Origin: Pelotomaculum sp.
Lineage (GTDB): Bacteria; Bacillota; Desulfotomaculia; Desulfotomaculales; Pelotomaculaceae
Reading direction: 5' to 3'
Assembly: GCA_018435055.1 (NCBI GenBank)
Contig: JAHDOA010000020.1
Location: 1-64,000 of the forward strand
DNA: 64,000 nucleotides
The notes below the pieces were generated by a model. That model did not search any database, was not told the origin of the DNA, and was given only the letters and a program-made list of their open reading frames with translations. The translations under genes and the position numbers were made by a program. Below, piece by piece: positions 14,655 through 24,085 of the stretch (position 1 is its first letter; every line of letters starts with the position of its first letter).

Positions 14655-15635
14655 TTATTGCTCTTGATTTCCTTGTTTTTCATCGAGCTTATTCACTATT
14701 GCGGCCTTGTCCTTTGCTTCCTGCATAAAATCGTTAAACTTTTTCTGTTTGGCCATGTCGGTAAGCTGTGCCGCCAGGGCTTCCTTGACCTCTTCGAAAG
14801 GCTGCTGCTGGGCTGGGATTACTTTTTCCAGCTTTATTATATGGTAGCCGTAATCTGTTTTAACCGGTTCCGCGGTATATTCACCCACTGCCAGGGCAGA
14901 CGCCGCCGTGTAGAACTCGGTTACCGTGCTGGACTTTGTGGCTGTATAGAGCCCGCCATCCTCTTTCGTACCGGTATCTTCCGATTTTTCCCTGGCCAGT
15001 TCGGCAAAATCCCGGCCCTGGTTTAACTGGGCAATAACATCTTCAGCCATTTGCCTGGCTTCGGCGTCAGTGTGCTTTGTGGGCAATTCGGTCGTCCCGT
15101 TGTCCACGAAAAATAATATATGCCGCACTTCCAGCTGTTCTGGTTGGCTGAACTGATTTGGATTATCGTCATAGTATTTTCTTATTTCATCCTCCGCAGC
15201 AGGCGCGACATCTTTGGTCACTTCATCCTGCAGGAATAAAATATGCGCTACTTCTTTTTCATCCATTTTTACCTGTGTTAAAAAATTTTTATAATCGTCC
15301 TCGCTCGGAAACTGCTCCTTCAGCAGCCGGATTTTTTCTTCAACATCCTCCGGCGTTATTCTGTTTTTGGCTTCCTGCAGCATAATTTTTTTCTCTATCA
15401 TCCCCGCCAGGACATCTTTTTGCAGTGAATCCAACAAGTCCGCGCCGTTGTCGCCGCTGAAGTCCATGCCCTGCTTCTCATACATTTCTTTCAACTCGTT
15501 CACCTGCATGGTCAGCTCTTTCATGGTAATTTTCTCGCCGTTGACTTCAGCGACTACATTCTCGCCGCAGCCGGCAAAAATAAAAACGGTTAGAGCCAGC
15601 AAACCGATCATTACCAGGCATTTTTTTAATTTCAC
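14655..15635 (-). CDS. PrsA/SurA-type peptidyl-prolyl isomerase lipoprotein
   Basis: 326 residues. Secreted foldase anchored outside the membrane. Signal with lipobox FIFAGC, then a SurA-N-like chaperone part (VNGEKITMKELTMQVNEL onwards), a parvulin PPIase domain at about 170-270 (LEVRHILFFVDNG; AEDVIAQLNQGRDFAELAREK; DYGYHIIKLE) and a charged C-terminal tail. The GTG at 15635 is chosen: AAAGGGGATG lies just upstream, while the longer ATG reading would run through that site. It lies 33 bases after mfd and may be co-transcribed with it. Confidence 0.9.
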   Translation of the reverse strand: MKLKKCLVMIGLLALTVFIFAGCGENVVAEVNGEKITMKELTMQVNELKEMYEKQGMDFSGDNGADLLDSLQKDVLAGMIEKKIMLQEAKNRITPEDVEEKIRLLKEQFPSEDDYKNFLTQVKMDEKEVAHILFLQDEVTKDVAPAAEDEIRKYYDDNPNQFSQPEQLEVRHILFFVDNGTTELPTKHTDAEARQMAEDVIAQLNQGRDFAELAREKSEDTGTKEDGGLYTATKSSTVTEFYTAASALAVGEYTAEPVKTDYGYHIIKLEKVIPAQQQPFEEVKEALAAQLTDMAKQKKFNDFMQEAKDKAAIVNKLDEKQGNQEQ

Positions 15636-15667
15636 AAACTCATCCCCTTTTAATAAACATAGACACA

Positions 15668-18600
15668 TTATAAATTAATATGTCCGCCTGTGGCAACCTC
15701 CCTGATTTTATTTGTTTTATTTTCAGTGCCCGAATCGGCGCCGGCGCCGGTATCGGCAAGCATAATTAAAAAGTCTTCCAATTGGCTGAGCAGGGATTTG
15801 CTGTCATTGCGGTCCCCGCTAAAACGGTATTTGATTTCAAATTCATCCCCGTTATTCACGAATTTAATCCGGTTCTGATACTTTCTGCTTGCTGCTACCA
15901 GAGTCTCCCCGGTGAGAGGATGGCTGGGATCAAAAAGCAGGCGGAACTGCCCCGGCAGCAGGCTGATTGTTTTTATCCGTAAACCACCGGCCAGGATCCT
16001 CACTTTGGCCACTGCCAGTAAATTCAACACGGGCGGCGGCAGGTCGCCGAAGCGGTCTATGAGCTCATCCGCCAGACCGGCCAGGTCCGCAGGCGACGTC
16101 AAGCCCGCCAGCCGTTTATATATCTCCACTTTCTGATTGGTGTCGGAAATGTACAGGCCCGGTATATAGGCCTCTACCGGCAGTTCGATAGTAGTTTCCA
16201 CAACCCTGGCCGTCTCCTCACCTTTTGCCTCCCGGACAGCCTCTTGCAAAAGCCTGCTGTAAAGGTCGAAGCCGACCGCCGCAATGTGGCCGTGCTGTTC
16301 AGCCCCAAGTATGCTCCCGGCGCCGCGGATCTCCAGATCGCGCATCGCTATCTTAAAACCGGAGCCCAGTTCAGTAAACTCCCGGATAGCCGAAAGCCTT
16401 TTTTCAGCAGACTCGCCCAATACCCTGTCCTTGCGGAATGTGAAATAGGCATAGGCCAAACGGTTGGAGCGACCGACCCGGCCCCTCAGCTGGTAAAGCT
16501 GGGCCAGCCCCATCATACCGGACTCTTTAACAATCAGTGTATTGACATTGGGCAGGTCAAGCCCGTTTTCAATGATCGTGGTACTGACCAGCACGTCGTA
16601 TTCCCTGTTCATAAAATCAATCATGGCCTGTTCCAATTCTTCTTCTCTCATCTGGCCATGGGCCATTACAATCCTGGCCTCGGGAACCAGAGCGTGTACC
16701 CAGGCGGCCACCCGGTCCAGGTCGGCCACCCGGTTGTAGACGAAAAACACCTGGCCGGAGCGGCTCATTTCCCGGCGGATCGCTTCCTTGATCAAAACCG
16801 GGTCTTCCTCCAGAACAAAGGTCTGCACCGGGTAACGGTCTTCCGGCGGTGTCTCAAGGATGCTGGTGTCCCTGATGCCCACCAGCGACATATGCAGCGT
16901 GCGGGGAATCGGAGTGGCGGAGAGCGTCAGCGCGTCCACTCCTTTGCGCAGCATTTTCAACTGCTCCTTGTGGGCTACACCAAAGCGCTGTTCTTCATCG
17001 ATTATCAACAAACCCAGGTCTTTAAAATGCACGTCGTCCTGGAGCAGGCGGTGAGTCCCTATAACCACGTCAACAGTCCCCCGCGCCAGTCCCTGCAGTA
17101 CCAGGCGCTGTTCCCGGGGTGTGCGGAAACGGCTTAACACCTCAACCTTGATCGGATAGCCGGCCATTCTATCCAGGCATGTGCTGTAGTGCTGCTGCGC
17201 CAGGATAGTGGTCGGCGCCAGTATGGCTACCTGCTTGCCGTCATTAACCGCCTTGAACGCCGCCCGCAGCGCCACCTCCGTTTTCCCATAGCCGACATCA
17301 CCGCAAAGCAGGCGGTCCATAGGCTTGGGCCGTTCCATATCTGATTTGATTTCCTCTATGGCCCGCAGCTGGTCCGGAGTTTCCTCATAGGGAAAAGCCT
17401 CCTCGAACTGTTTCTGCCAGACCGTGTCTTTGCCGAACTGATAGCCGATCATGGTCTCTCTGGCGGCATATAAGGCCAGCAGGTCATTTGCCATTTCCCG
17501 CAGAGCCTCCCGGACCTTGCCTTTCGCCCGGGCCCATTCCGCGCCGCCCAGGCGGGACAGCCTGGGCGGCTCACCCTCGCCGCCCAGATATTTTTGGATT
17601 AATCCGACCTGATCAACAGGCACGTACAGTTTGTCTTCCCCGGTGTATTTTATAAGCAGATATTCCTTCTGAACGCCGTCTATGGCCAGCGGCGCCACAC
17701 CAAGGTAGCGCCCAATTCCGTGATTGATGTGGACGACATAGTCGCCAACCTTTATGTCAACGAAAGGAGCCAGGCGGTCAGCGCCTTTCCACTCTTTCCT
17801 GGGCCGCCTGCGCTGGCCGTATATATCATTTTCCGTCACCACAACTAGTTTGCAGGCGGGAAATTCAAAACCCCCCGCCAGGCTGCCCGGAGCTATGACC
17901 ACGTTCCCGCTGCGCAGGCGCCCTTCCAGGGAAGCGGTATAAAACGCGTCTATCTTTTCGTCCCGTAGCGCTGAAATCAGCTGCTGCGGGCGCTGACTGC
18001 CGGATACCAGAACAACAACCGCGCAGCCGGCCCGGCGCCAGCGCTGGATTTCCTGCGCGAGCATTCCAATATCCCCCATGAAACTGGGCACTGCTTTCCC
18101 GGGGAAATTAACGATGTTCCGGGGCCTCATAAATCCCAATTGACGGGGAAGCAAAGAACTGTAAACAACCCGCCTGCCGGCCAGGGCTTTATTGATATGG
18201 TCCCAGCCGGCGTTATCCCGGCACTGGGAAGGCAGCAGCCTCCCCTGCTCCAGCAGATCTTTGCAGGTTTCGGCCCTTTCCCGCTGTACAGCGTCAATTA
18301 TATCCCTGATCCGGGCAGGTTCGCTTAAAAACACCGGGGTTTCATCCGGCAGATAGTCAATAACGGTTACTATTTCACTGTAAAAGAACGGCAGGTAATG
18401 CTCCATACCGTTGAAATATCCGGCAAAATTTTCTATGACCTCGTTGAATTTTTCACTGAGATGCTGCGCCGGCCTGGGATCGCCTAACTTTTTCAGTTTA
18501 GCGGCCTGTTCATTATATTCTTTTCTCAGCGCCTGCCCGGCGTTTTCCCGGCGCTGCTCTCCAACCACCAGTTCCCGGGCCGGGTACAGGGTAAACGCAC

Positions 18601-19258
18601 GGATATTTTCTTCGGATCTCTGGGTCGCCGCGCTGAAACGCCGGATAGAATCCAGTTCGTCATCAAAGAATTCCAGCCGGACAGGCCGGTGCGCCGTCAT
18701 GGGATAAATGTCCAGAATACCGCCGCGCAGGGCAAATTGCCCCCGCCCCTCAATCAGTTCGACCCTTTCGTACCCCATTGCCAGAAGGCTGCGCAGCAGT
18801 TCCGCCGGATCGATCCGGTCGCCGACGGCCAGCTTGCATACCGGCGCCAGAAAATCCTGCGGCGGGACCAGCCGCCGCAAGAGCGCCTCCGCGGAGGCTA
18901 TGACCACTGCCCGCTCCCCCTTGAGCAAACCTTCCAGCACCTGCAGCCTCTGGGCGGCAACCTCTTTGCTGTGGGCAAGGATCTGATAGGGGGGCAGCCG
19001 CCACACCGGGAAAAGCCGCACAGTCAGGCCGGGTAGAAAAAAGGCCAGTTCGTCGGCCAGAACGTTTGCCTCCCGCTCACCAGGTGTAATAATTAAAACC
19101 GGGTATGGGGCGGCTGTTTCCGCCAGAGCGGCAAAAAGATAGCTGAGCCTGGAGCCGGAAAGCCCGTAAACCAGCTGCTGTTTATAATTATTGGCCAGTC
19201 CCTGCTCCAGGCTGGCGTATTCCGGCGCGAGGCTGAGCGGCTTTAAAATACCGCGCAT
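15668..19258 (-). CDS. mfd: Transcription-repair coupling factor Mfd
   Basis: 1196 residues, full length. Mfd removes RNA polymerase stalled at lesions and recruits UvrA. N-terminal UvrB-like damage part (opening [20 protein letters not shown]), CarD-like RNA-polymerase interaction domain ([18 protein letters not shown], about 505-520), RecG-like helicase with Walker [16 protein letters not shown] (about 650), DEEQ box [10 protein letters not shown], and motif VI region [19 protein letters not shown], then the TRCF C-terminal domain that masks the UvrA site. It lies between fin and the prsA-like gene as in Bacillus. Confidence 0.97.
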   Translation of the reverse strand: MRGILKPLSLAPEYASLEQGLANNYKQQLVYGLSGSRLSYLFAALAETAAPYPVLIITPGEREANVLADELAFFLPGLTVRLFPVWRLPPYQILAHSKEVAAQRLQVLEGLLKGERAVVIASAEALLRRLVPPQDFLAPVCKLAVGDRIDPAELLRSLLAMGYERVELIEGRGQFALRGGILDIYPMTAHRPVRLEFFDDELDSIRRFSAATQRSEENIRAFTLYPARELVVGEQRRENAGQALRKEYNEQAAKLKKLGDPRPAQHLSEKFNEVIENFAGYFNGMEHYLPFFYSEIVTVIDYLPDETPVFLSEPARIRDIIDAVQRERAETCKDLLEQGRLLPSQCRDNAGWDHINKALAGRRVVYSSLLPRQLGFMRPRNIVNFPGKAVPSFMGDIGMLAQEIQRWRRAGCAVVVLVSGSQRPQQLISALRDEKIDAFYTASLEGRLRSGNVVIAPGSLAGGFEFPACKLVVVTENDIYGQRRRPRKEWKGADRLAPFVDIKVGDYVVHINHGIGRYLGVAPLAIDGVQKEYLLIKYTGEDKLYVPVDQVGLIQKYLGGEGEPPRLSRLGGAEWARAKGKVREALREMANDLLALYAARETMIGYQFGKDTVWQKQFEEAFPYEETPDQLRAIEEIKSDMERPKPMDRLLCGDVGYGKTEVALRAAFKAVNDGKQVAILAPTTILAQQHYSTCLDRMAGYPIKVEVLSRFRTPREQRLVLQGLARGTVDVVIGTHRLLQDDVHFKDLGLLIIDEEQRFGVAHKEQLKMLRKGVDALTLSATPIPRTLHMSLVGIRDTSILETPPEDRYPVQTFVLEEDPVLIKEAIRREMSRSGQVFFVYNRVADLDRVAAWVHALVPEARIVMAHGQMREEELEQAMIDFMNREYDVLVSTTIIENGLDLPNVNTLIVKESGMMGLAQLYQLRGRVGRSNRLAYAYFTFRKDRVLGESAEKRLSAIREFTELGSGFKIAMRDLEIRGAGSILGAEQHGHIAAVGFDLYSRLLQEAVREAKGEETARVVETTIELPVEAYIPGLYISDTNQKVEIYKRLAGLTSPADLAGLADELIDRFGDLPPPVLNLLAVAKVRILAGGLRIKTISLLPGQFRLLFDPSHPLTGETLVAASRKYQNRIKFVNNGDEFEIKYRFSGDRNDSKSLLSQLEDFLIMLADTGAGADSGTENKTNKIREVATGGHINL

Positions 19259-19302
19259 AAGGCCACCTCCTGGTTAGCGGCAATTTTATACTACCACAAA
19301 AA

Positions 19303-19338
19303 GAGCTTTAACAGCGCAAGGCTAAAGCTCGGTTTTTT
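19303..19338. terminator. Bidirectional terminator-like hairpin between fin and mfd
   Basis: GAGCTTTA (19303-19310) pairs with TAAAGCTC (19323-19330). T-runs flank it on both strands, so it could end fin transcripts on the minus strand upstream of mfd. Confidence 0.6.
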
Positions 19339-19370
19339 TCGACATTTCTCTATTTATTACTTAATGCAAC

Positions 19371-19604
19371 TTAATGCAGCGCCGGCCCGCTGAAAAAAGT
19401 GTGATCAGGACCGCCGTACATCATTTCCTGACAGTCATCGCAAAGGGTTGATAACACTAAGTTTTTCGTGCTGCCGTCCGGATTTATTGTACTTAAAGCG
19501 CCTGCCTCAATCAATCTAGCGGACATACCGTCAGGCAGCCGGCCCGGAAATTCAAAACTATCAACTACTTCGTCACAGCACTCGCATATATATAGCAGCT
19601 TCAA
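19371..19604 (-). CDS. fin: Anti-sigma-F factor Fin-like protein
   Basis: 77 residues with two zinc-type Cys pairs, ICECCDE near the start and LCDDCQEMM near the end, as in Fin (YabK/DUF2757). Fin binds sigma-F in the forespore and helps the switch to sigma-G. The middle part is divergent from the Bacillus protein. Position between pth and mfd is exactly that of Bacillus fin, which supports the call. Confidence 0.8.
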   Translation of the reverse strand: MKLLYICECCDEVVDSFEFPGRLPDGMSARLIEAGALSTINPDGSTKNLVLSTLCDDCQEMMYGGPDHTFFSGPALH

Positions 19605-19648
19605 AGCCGGCCTCCAGTTTCATGAAAAAAATATGCTATTTTCAAAGT

Positions 19649-20215
19649 TTATTTTCTATTATACTCATTCATGGCGCTTTCTACCCCTGCGCTGACCAGG
19701 CAATGGATCGCTTCAGCCGCTGTATTGACTGATTCTTCAAATATTTTAACATCTTCTCCGGCCGGGCGGCTCAAAACATAGCGGGCGCCGTCAAAACCGG
19801 GCTGTGCGGGCTTGCCTACCCCGATCCTGAGCCGGGCAAAACCCTCGGTCCCTAAAAACATGATAATTGACTCCATCCCCTTGTGCCCGCCGGAGCCGCC
19901 TTCCCGCCGGAGCCGCAGTTTCCCGGGAGGAAGGTCCATATCGTCAAAAACAACAATCAGGTCTGCCGGCCCAAGCTTGTGCCAGCGCAGGAACGCCGAG
20001 ACAGCCTCCCCGGATAGGTTCATGTAGGTCTGGGGTTTGATCAGCAACACCTTTTCGCTACCAATCTGTCCCAGGCCAAACAGGGCTTTAAACTTCTTTT
20101 TCTCTACAGCCACACCCAGTTTATGGGCCAGGCGGTCGATCACCATAAAGCCGATATTGTGCCTGGTCGCGGCATATTCCCTGCCCGGATTGCCCAGGCC
20201 TGCAATCAGTTTCAT
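19649..20215 (-). CDS. pth: Peptidyl-tRNA hydrolase
   Basis: 188 residues from the ATG at 20215, which follows GGAGG; a longer reading to 20332 runs into repeat DNA and is rejected. Pth frees tRNA from prematurely released peptidyl-tRNA. Seen: MKLIAGLGNPGREYAATRHN with the catalytic His of TRHNIGF, KPQTYMNLSGEAV, DDMDLPPGKLRLR and GGSGGHKGMESI. Placed between rplY and fin as in Bacillus spoVC. Confidence 0.96.
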   Translation of the reverse strand: MKLIAGLGNPGREYAATRHNIGFMVIDRLAHKLGVAVEKKKFKALFGLGQIGSEKVLLIKPQTYMNLSGEAVSAFLRWHKLGPADLIVVFDDMDLPPGKLRLRREGGSGGHKGMESIIMFLGTEGFARLRIGVGKPAQPGFDGARYVLSRPAGEDVKIFEESVNTAAEAIHCLVSAGVESAMNEYNRK

Positions 20216-20289
20216 AAAATGGCGCCTCCATAAGACTAATCCCTCACCTATTTTACCCCAGGGCGGTGGCGGATGGAAGGGCCTTTTTG

Positions 20290-20320
20290 GACGTGGGACG
20301 TGAGACGTGGGATGTGAGAC
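20290..20320. repeat. Tandem GAYGTGR heptamers, upstream of pth
   Basis: Four head-to-tail 7-base units (GACGTGG, GACGTGA, GACGTGG, GATGTGA) followed by GAC. A second array of the same unit lies at 48137. Confidence 0.85.
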
Positions 20321-20329
20321 AATAAAAAA

Positions 20330-20584
20330 CAATTTGACAGGATTAACAGGATGAAAACACGATTTACAGGATTTAAAAACTTAAAATTAATAACTTTATA
20401 CCCTATACCCTTTGTTTGTTTTGGGGGATATATGAAATACACATTATTATTGTTTAAAAAGTTTAAAAAATTATCTTGAAATTTTTAATCTAGCAAATAC
20501 TGATAGTCTTGTAAATCATGTGATAATTGTATTAGGACTTTATCCTGTTAATCCTTATGAATCCTGTAAATCCTGTCAATTTGT
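20330..20584. mobile_element. Palindromic ACAGGATT element, copy 1 (MITE-like)
   Basis: A 255-bp AT-rich stretch bounded by inverted repeats: CAATTTGACAGGATTAACAG on the left and the complement of CAAATTGACAGGATTTACAG on the right. Internal ATTTACAGGATT units repeat near each end. It codes nothing and fills the whole gap between pth and rplY. Related copies lie at 43861 and 50191. Confidence 0.75.
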
Positions 20585-20590
20585 TTGCCT

Positions 20591-21238
20591 TTATTTTGTC
20601 CCTTCCGCAGGTCCGCCTGTTTCCGCCGCGGGCTCCTCTGTTTCTTCTCCAACGGGGGTTTCAGCTTCTTCGTCAGGCCTGTCTGCGGCAGTCACGGCTA
20701 CTACGGGGGCTTCCTGCTCCTCCAAAACCTTAATTTCCGGCGGCAGCGACAGGTCGGCGACTGTAATGGCGTCACCAACATCAAGCCCGGAGATGTCGAT
20801 TTCTATTGATTCCGGAATTTGGGTAGCCAGGCATTCCACTTCGATACGACGCAGCAGGGTCGTTAAAATACCGCCGGCGGCAACGCCGGGGGCAGTCCCG
20901 GTCAGGTGCACAGGAACGGTGGCATGCACCTTGTCCTTCAAAGAAATCTGGTGAAAGTCCGCGTGCAGCAAGTCGCGTCGCACCGGGTCGAATTGCAGGG
21001 CTTTTACCAGCGCCTTGTATTTTTTTGTTCTGCCGTTTTCTTTAATTTTTATGTTGATTAAGGCGTTCGGCCCCCCTTCCGCCAGGGTTTTCCGCAGCGC
21101 TTTTACATCAACAGCTATTGCCGTACTGCCAACATTCTTACCATAAATAACAGCGGGGATCATACCGCTTTCTCTTAGTTTATGTTTACTGGCTTTGCTT
21201 CTTTCCATCCTTATCCTGCCTTCTAATTCAGCTTCCAT
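20591..21238 (-). CDS. rplY: 50S ribosomal protein L25/general stress protein Ctc
   Basis: 215 residues, the long CTC form. Binds 5S rRNA. N-terminal L25 domain (SKASKHKLRESGMIPAVIYG) and C-terminal beta domain (LLHADFHQISLKDKVHATVP; VGDAITVADLSLPPEI), then an acidic Glu/Pro-rich tail after about 185. Start ATG 21238 follows AAAGGGGG. Between prs and pth as in Bacillus ctc, though here a PRC-barrel gene and a SleB-like gene intervene on the other strand. Confidence 0.95.
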   Translation of the reverse strand: MEAELEGRIRMERSKASKHKLRESGMIPAVIYGKNVGSTAIAVDVKALRKTLAEGGPNALINIKIKENGRTKKYKALVKALQFDPVRRDLLHADFHQISLKDKVHATVPVHLTGTAPGVAAGGILTTLLRRIEVECLATQIPESIEIDISGLDVGDAITVADLSLPPEIKVLEEQEAPVVAVTAADRPDEEAETPVGEETEEPAAETGGPAEGTK

Positions 21239-21344
21239 TTATAAAACCCCCTTTGCAGCTTATTATTCCCTTTATTTGTCATAAACATGCGGCGCTAAGA
21301 ATATGAATTAGCTAAGATATTTTTGGATTTGGGGGGGCAAGAAG

Positions 21345-22109
21345 ATGCGGAAAAGCAAACGGTTTGCTTCCATGCCTGTGTTCAGCCTGGAGGAAGGCCT
21401 GCATATCGGCAGCGTTAAGGAGATTGTGGTTGATCCCGACGGTAAAAAGATTGCCGCGCTGATTATTGAACAAAAAGGCTGGTTCAAAGAACAAAGATTT
21501 ATCCCTTACCATAAAGTCTATAGTGTGGGAGATGACGCCATCACTATTGAAAAGACCAGCGGGGCGCAAAGGGCCACCGGCCTTCCTGATATAGTCAGGC
21601 TTTTAAAAGACAAGGTAAAGGTTATCGGCTCCAAAATAGTGACTGAGAATGGAAATTTACTCGGCTTCATAGATGAATACTATGTGGAAGTAGAGACCGG
21701 CAATATTACCGGGTTGGAATTTTCGGGCAGCCTCATTAATAATGTGATGAAGGGCCGCGCCTTTGTAGACATATCCTACGTAAGGACCATCGGCCGGGAA
21801 GTGATTGTTGTTACCAACGAAGCTCTCGAAAATGTATTTAAACTTGACGGCGGGCTGCAGGAAACTTTTAAAAACGTGCGGGAGAGCACCGGCCATTTCT
21901 GGGAAAGCACCTGGCAAAAAACCAGGGATTTCAGCAGTAGCGTGAATAAATCCATAGACAAAGTAAAAAAAGAAATTAAAAAAATAGAAGACGAAGAAAA
22001 CAGCAAAGACCTGAAGGACGGCCAGTCTATAAGGACTCTCCCCGGTGAGCAGCCTCATGACCACGGGAAAACGGCTGGGACGGGCCGGGAAAGCCCTCCC
22101 GCGACTTAA
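21345..22109 (+). CDS. PRC-barrel domain protein
   Basis: 254 residues. Two PRC-barrel-like beta domains: the first at about 5-75 (SMPVFSLEEGLHIGSVKEIV) and the second at about 88-165 (IGSKIVTENGNLLGFIDEYY). A helical, Lys/Glu-rich tail (IDKVKKEIKKIEDEE) follows, then a disordered end. PRC barrels bind RNA, RNA polymerase or membrane/photosynthetic complexes; in Firmicutes two-barrel proteins like this are mostly uncharacterised. It is transcribed opposite to its neighbours. The 10 bases before the ATG contain a G-rich run ahead of AAGAAG. Confidence 0.85.
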   Translation: MRKSKRFASMPVFSLEEGLHIGSVKEIVVDPDGKKIAALIIEQKGWFKEQRFIPYHKVYSVGDDAITIEKTSGAQRATGLPDIVRLLKDKVKVIGSKIVTENGNLLGFIDEYYVEVETGNITGLEFSGSLINNVMKGRAFVDISYVRTIGREVIVVTNEALENVFKLDGGLQETFKNVRESTGHFWESTWQKTRDFSSSVNKSIDKVKKEIKKIEDEENSKDLKDGQSIRTLPGEQPHDHGKTAGTGRESPPAT

Positions 22110-22128
22110 GCGGAACTGCGCAATTTGC

Positions 22129-22177
22129 AGGCGCGGCTTCAGCCGTACATTTTTAGCGGGCTGAAGCCTGCCCTTTA
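22129..22177. repeat. CGGCTTCAGCCG-type palindromes
   Basis: Two successive short palindromes, GCGCGGCTTCAGCCGTAC and AGCGGGCTGAAGCCTGCC. Close relatives occur at 48176-48197, 53866-53913 and, in shorter form, 23029-23055. They lie 20 bases after the PRC-barrel gene stop. Confidence 0.7.
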
Positions 22178-22294
22178 TATCGCCCTGGAATTATTTATGA
22201 AAAATTTGTCCATAATTTAGTTAGGGGACGTTGTAACGGCAGATATTGCACGACCCGAAAGGAAGGAGTACTGATATTTAAATGTGTTAATAAA

Positions 22295-22951
22295 GTGTTC
22301 ACAAGAATAGTGGCGGCGGTCCTGGCTGTTGCCTGCGCAACTGCGCCAGCGGCTGAATGCGCCCATCATGCCGATATCCTGCTGAAGGATTCCGTTTTAA
22401 CCTATACGGTGCATAAGGGCGATACCCTCTATGATATAGCCATAACGCACCAGGTGGAATTGTCTGCGCTGATGCGGGCCAACGATCTAACCGGAAGCCT
22501 GATTAGGCCGGGTGATGTGCTTACACTACCCCCCAGGCAGGAGAGCAAGTTATCAGGCGGCAGCGCAGCCGTCAGCATATCACCAGAGGAAGTAATACTC
22601 CTGGCCAGGCTGATTTACGCAGAAGCTCGTGGTGAAAGCTTCCTGGGGCAGGTCGCTGTCGGCGCTGTTACATTGAACAGGCTGGTCAGCCCCGAGTTCC
22701 CCAATACACTGACAAAGGTAATCTACCAGAAAACCAACAACGTCTACCAGTTCTCACCGGTCGGCGACGGTTCAATCAATATGGAACCCGATGAACAAGC
22801 GGTGCTGGCTGCCCAGCAAGCGCTTGCCGGTTATGATCCCACCGGGGGGGCATTGTTTTTCTATAATCCTGACATCAGCTGGGACCAGTGGATCCGCACC
22901 CTACCGGTTATAAAGAGGATCGGCGACCACGTTTTCGCCACCAGCGCGTAA
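22295..22951 (+). CDS. LysM + SleB-type cell wall hydrolase
   Basis: 218 residues. Signal-like hydrophobic start (RIVAAVLAVACATAPAA), a LysM domain at about 37-80 (YTVHKGDTLYDIAITHQVEL; IRPGDVLTLP) and a Hydrolase_2 (SleB/CwlJ) domain with VILLARLIYAEARGESFLGQ and QVAVGAVTLNRL. Such enzymes hydrolyse spore cortex. The start is uncertain: GTG 22295 has no good site, while AAGGAG at 22263-22268 points to a non-standard codon near 22271-22274 (CTG or ATA) in the same open frame, which would add seven or eight residues with a Lys-bearing n-region. Confidence 0.87.
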   Translation: MFTRIVAAVLAVACATAPAAECAHHADILLKDSVLTYTVHKGDTLYDIAITHQVELSALMRANDLTGSLIRPGDVLTLPPRQESKLSGGSAAVSISPEEVILLARLIYAEARGESFLGQVAVGAVTLNRLVSPEFPNTLTKVIYQKTNNVYQFSPVGDGSINMEPDEQAVLAAQQALAGYDPTGGALFFYNPDISWDQWIRTLPVIKRIGDHVFATSA

Positions 22952-22960
22952 TTCCGCCGG

Positions 22961-23024
22961 TTAGCGGAAAGGGGACAGACCTCTCTCATAGGTATTTCTG
23001 CATGTAGAGGAATGTCCCCGATTG
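22961..23024. repeat. Dispersed GGGGACA hairpin repeat, copy 2
   Basis: Opens with TTAGCGGAAAGGGGACAGAC and closes with GAGGAATGTCCCCGATTGG. Same orientation as the copy at 6351, opposite to those at 33301, 53741 and 60638. Confidence 0.8.
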
Positions 23025-23028
23025 GAAA

Positions 23029-23093
23029 GGCGGGCTTTAGCCCGCCTTTCCAACGTTTCAAGAGCGTGTCAAGAGAACCGTCCCCGTGACACG
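23029..23093. repeat. Short palindrome plus 29-bp REP-like unit
   Basis: First a GGCGGGCTTTAGCCCGCC palindrome (about 23031-23050). Then a 29-bp unit at 23065-23093 that begins CGTGTCA and ends TGACACG. The 29-bp unit is the exact reverse complement of 33241-33269. Together they fill the gap between the SleB-like gene and the convergent prs. Confidence 0.85.
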
Positions 23094-23101
23094 ATTAATC
23101 T

Positions 23102-24046
23102 TTAATCGAATAGTTTGCTCACGGAAAGGTCCTCGTGAATGCGGATGATGGCCTCGCCCAGGAGGGGCGCTACGGAAAGGATCTTTATTTTATCAATCAT
23201 CTTATCTTTTTGCACCGGGATAGTGTTGGTCATGATTACTTCTTTAATCGGCGCTTCTTCCAGACGCTGGATGGCGGGTCCGGATAGGACGGCGTGGGTG
23301 CAGCATACGTAAATCTCTTTGGCGCCCCAGCTCTTCAGGGCTTCGGCTCCCTTGGTAATCGTTCCCGCTGTGTCGATGATGTCATCGACAATCACGACGG
23401 TCTTACCGTTTATGCGACCGATCAGGCCGGCCACCTCGGCTACATTTGGCTCCGGGCGGCGCTTGTCGATAATTGCTATGGTCGCGCCGATACGCTCGGC
23501 CAGGTCCCTGGCCCTGGTAACCCCGCCCAGATCGGGTGACACAACCACGACGTCTTTAAGCTTGCTCTGCAGGATATATTCAGCGAGAATAGGGACACCG
23601 GGCAGATGGTCCACCGGGATATCAAAAAAACCCTGGATCTGCCCGGCATGGAGGTCCATACAGAGGACCCTTCTGGCGCCGGCCGCTGTCACCAGGTTGG
23701 CCACCAGCTTGGCGGTGATGGGATCCCTCGCCCTGGTTTTGCGGTCCTGGCGGGCATAGCCGTAGTACGGCATAACCGCGGTAATACGCCTGGCCGAGGC
23801 GCGCCGCAGGGCGTCAATCATGATCAGGAGCTCCATGATATGTTCATTTATCGGCGTGCAGGTGGGCTGTACGATAAAGACGTCCGCCCCTCTAACGCTT
23901 TCATTAATGGTAACCTGGATCTCCCCGTCACTAAAATGGGTAACCTTTGCATCTCCTACTGAAACGCCAAGGTATCCCGCTATCTCTTCAGCCAGTTCAG
24001 GGTTGGAATTACCTGAAAAAATCCTGAGCCTGTTGCGAGATGACAT
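23102..24046 (-). CDS. prs: Ribose-phosphate pyrophosphokinase
   Basis: 314 residues, standard length. Makes PRPP from ribose 5-phosphate and ATP. Seen: [38 protein letters not shown], the ATP-binding [18 protein letters not shown] and the PRPP loop [20 protein letters not shown]. glmU lies upstream as in Bacillus. Confidence 0.97.
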   Translation of the reverse strand: MSSRNRLRIFSGNSNPELAEEIAGYLGVSVGDAKVTHFSDGEIQVTINESVRGADVFIVQPTCTPINEHIMELLIMIDALRRASARRITAVMPYYGYARQDRKTRARDPITAKLVANLVTAAGARRVLCMDLHAGQIQGFFDIPVDHLPGVPILAEYILQSKLKDVVVVSPDLGGVTRARDLAERIGATIAIIDKRRPEPNVAEVAGLIGRINGKTVVIVDDIIDTAGTITKGAEALKSWGAKEIYVCCTHAVLSGPAIQRLEEAPIKEVIMTNTIPVQKDKMIDKIKILSVAPLLGEAIIRIHEDLSVSKLFD

Positions 24047-24085
24047 TTAAAGCCAACCTCCAAATCTAAATAATAATCAAGACCC

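Noticed and set aside
16244-17137. A 297-codon plus-strand ORF within mfd
   Set aside because: Antisense shadow of the helicase domain; composition (His/Gln/Pro-rich) is typical of reverse frames.
20216-20332. N-terminal extension of peptidyl-tRNA hydrolase by 39 residues
   Set aside because: Low-complexity text encoded by GAYGTGR heptamer DNA; the ATG at 20215 with GGAGG starts exactly at the conserved MKLIAGLGNPG.
20330-20584. CRISPR-like look of repeated ACAGGATT units
   Set aside because: Units are short, clustered at the two ends in inverted orientation, with no regular spacers or cas genes.
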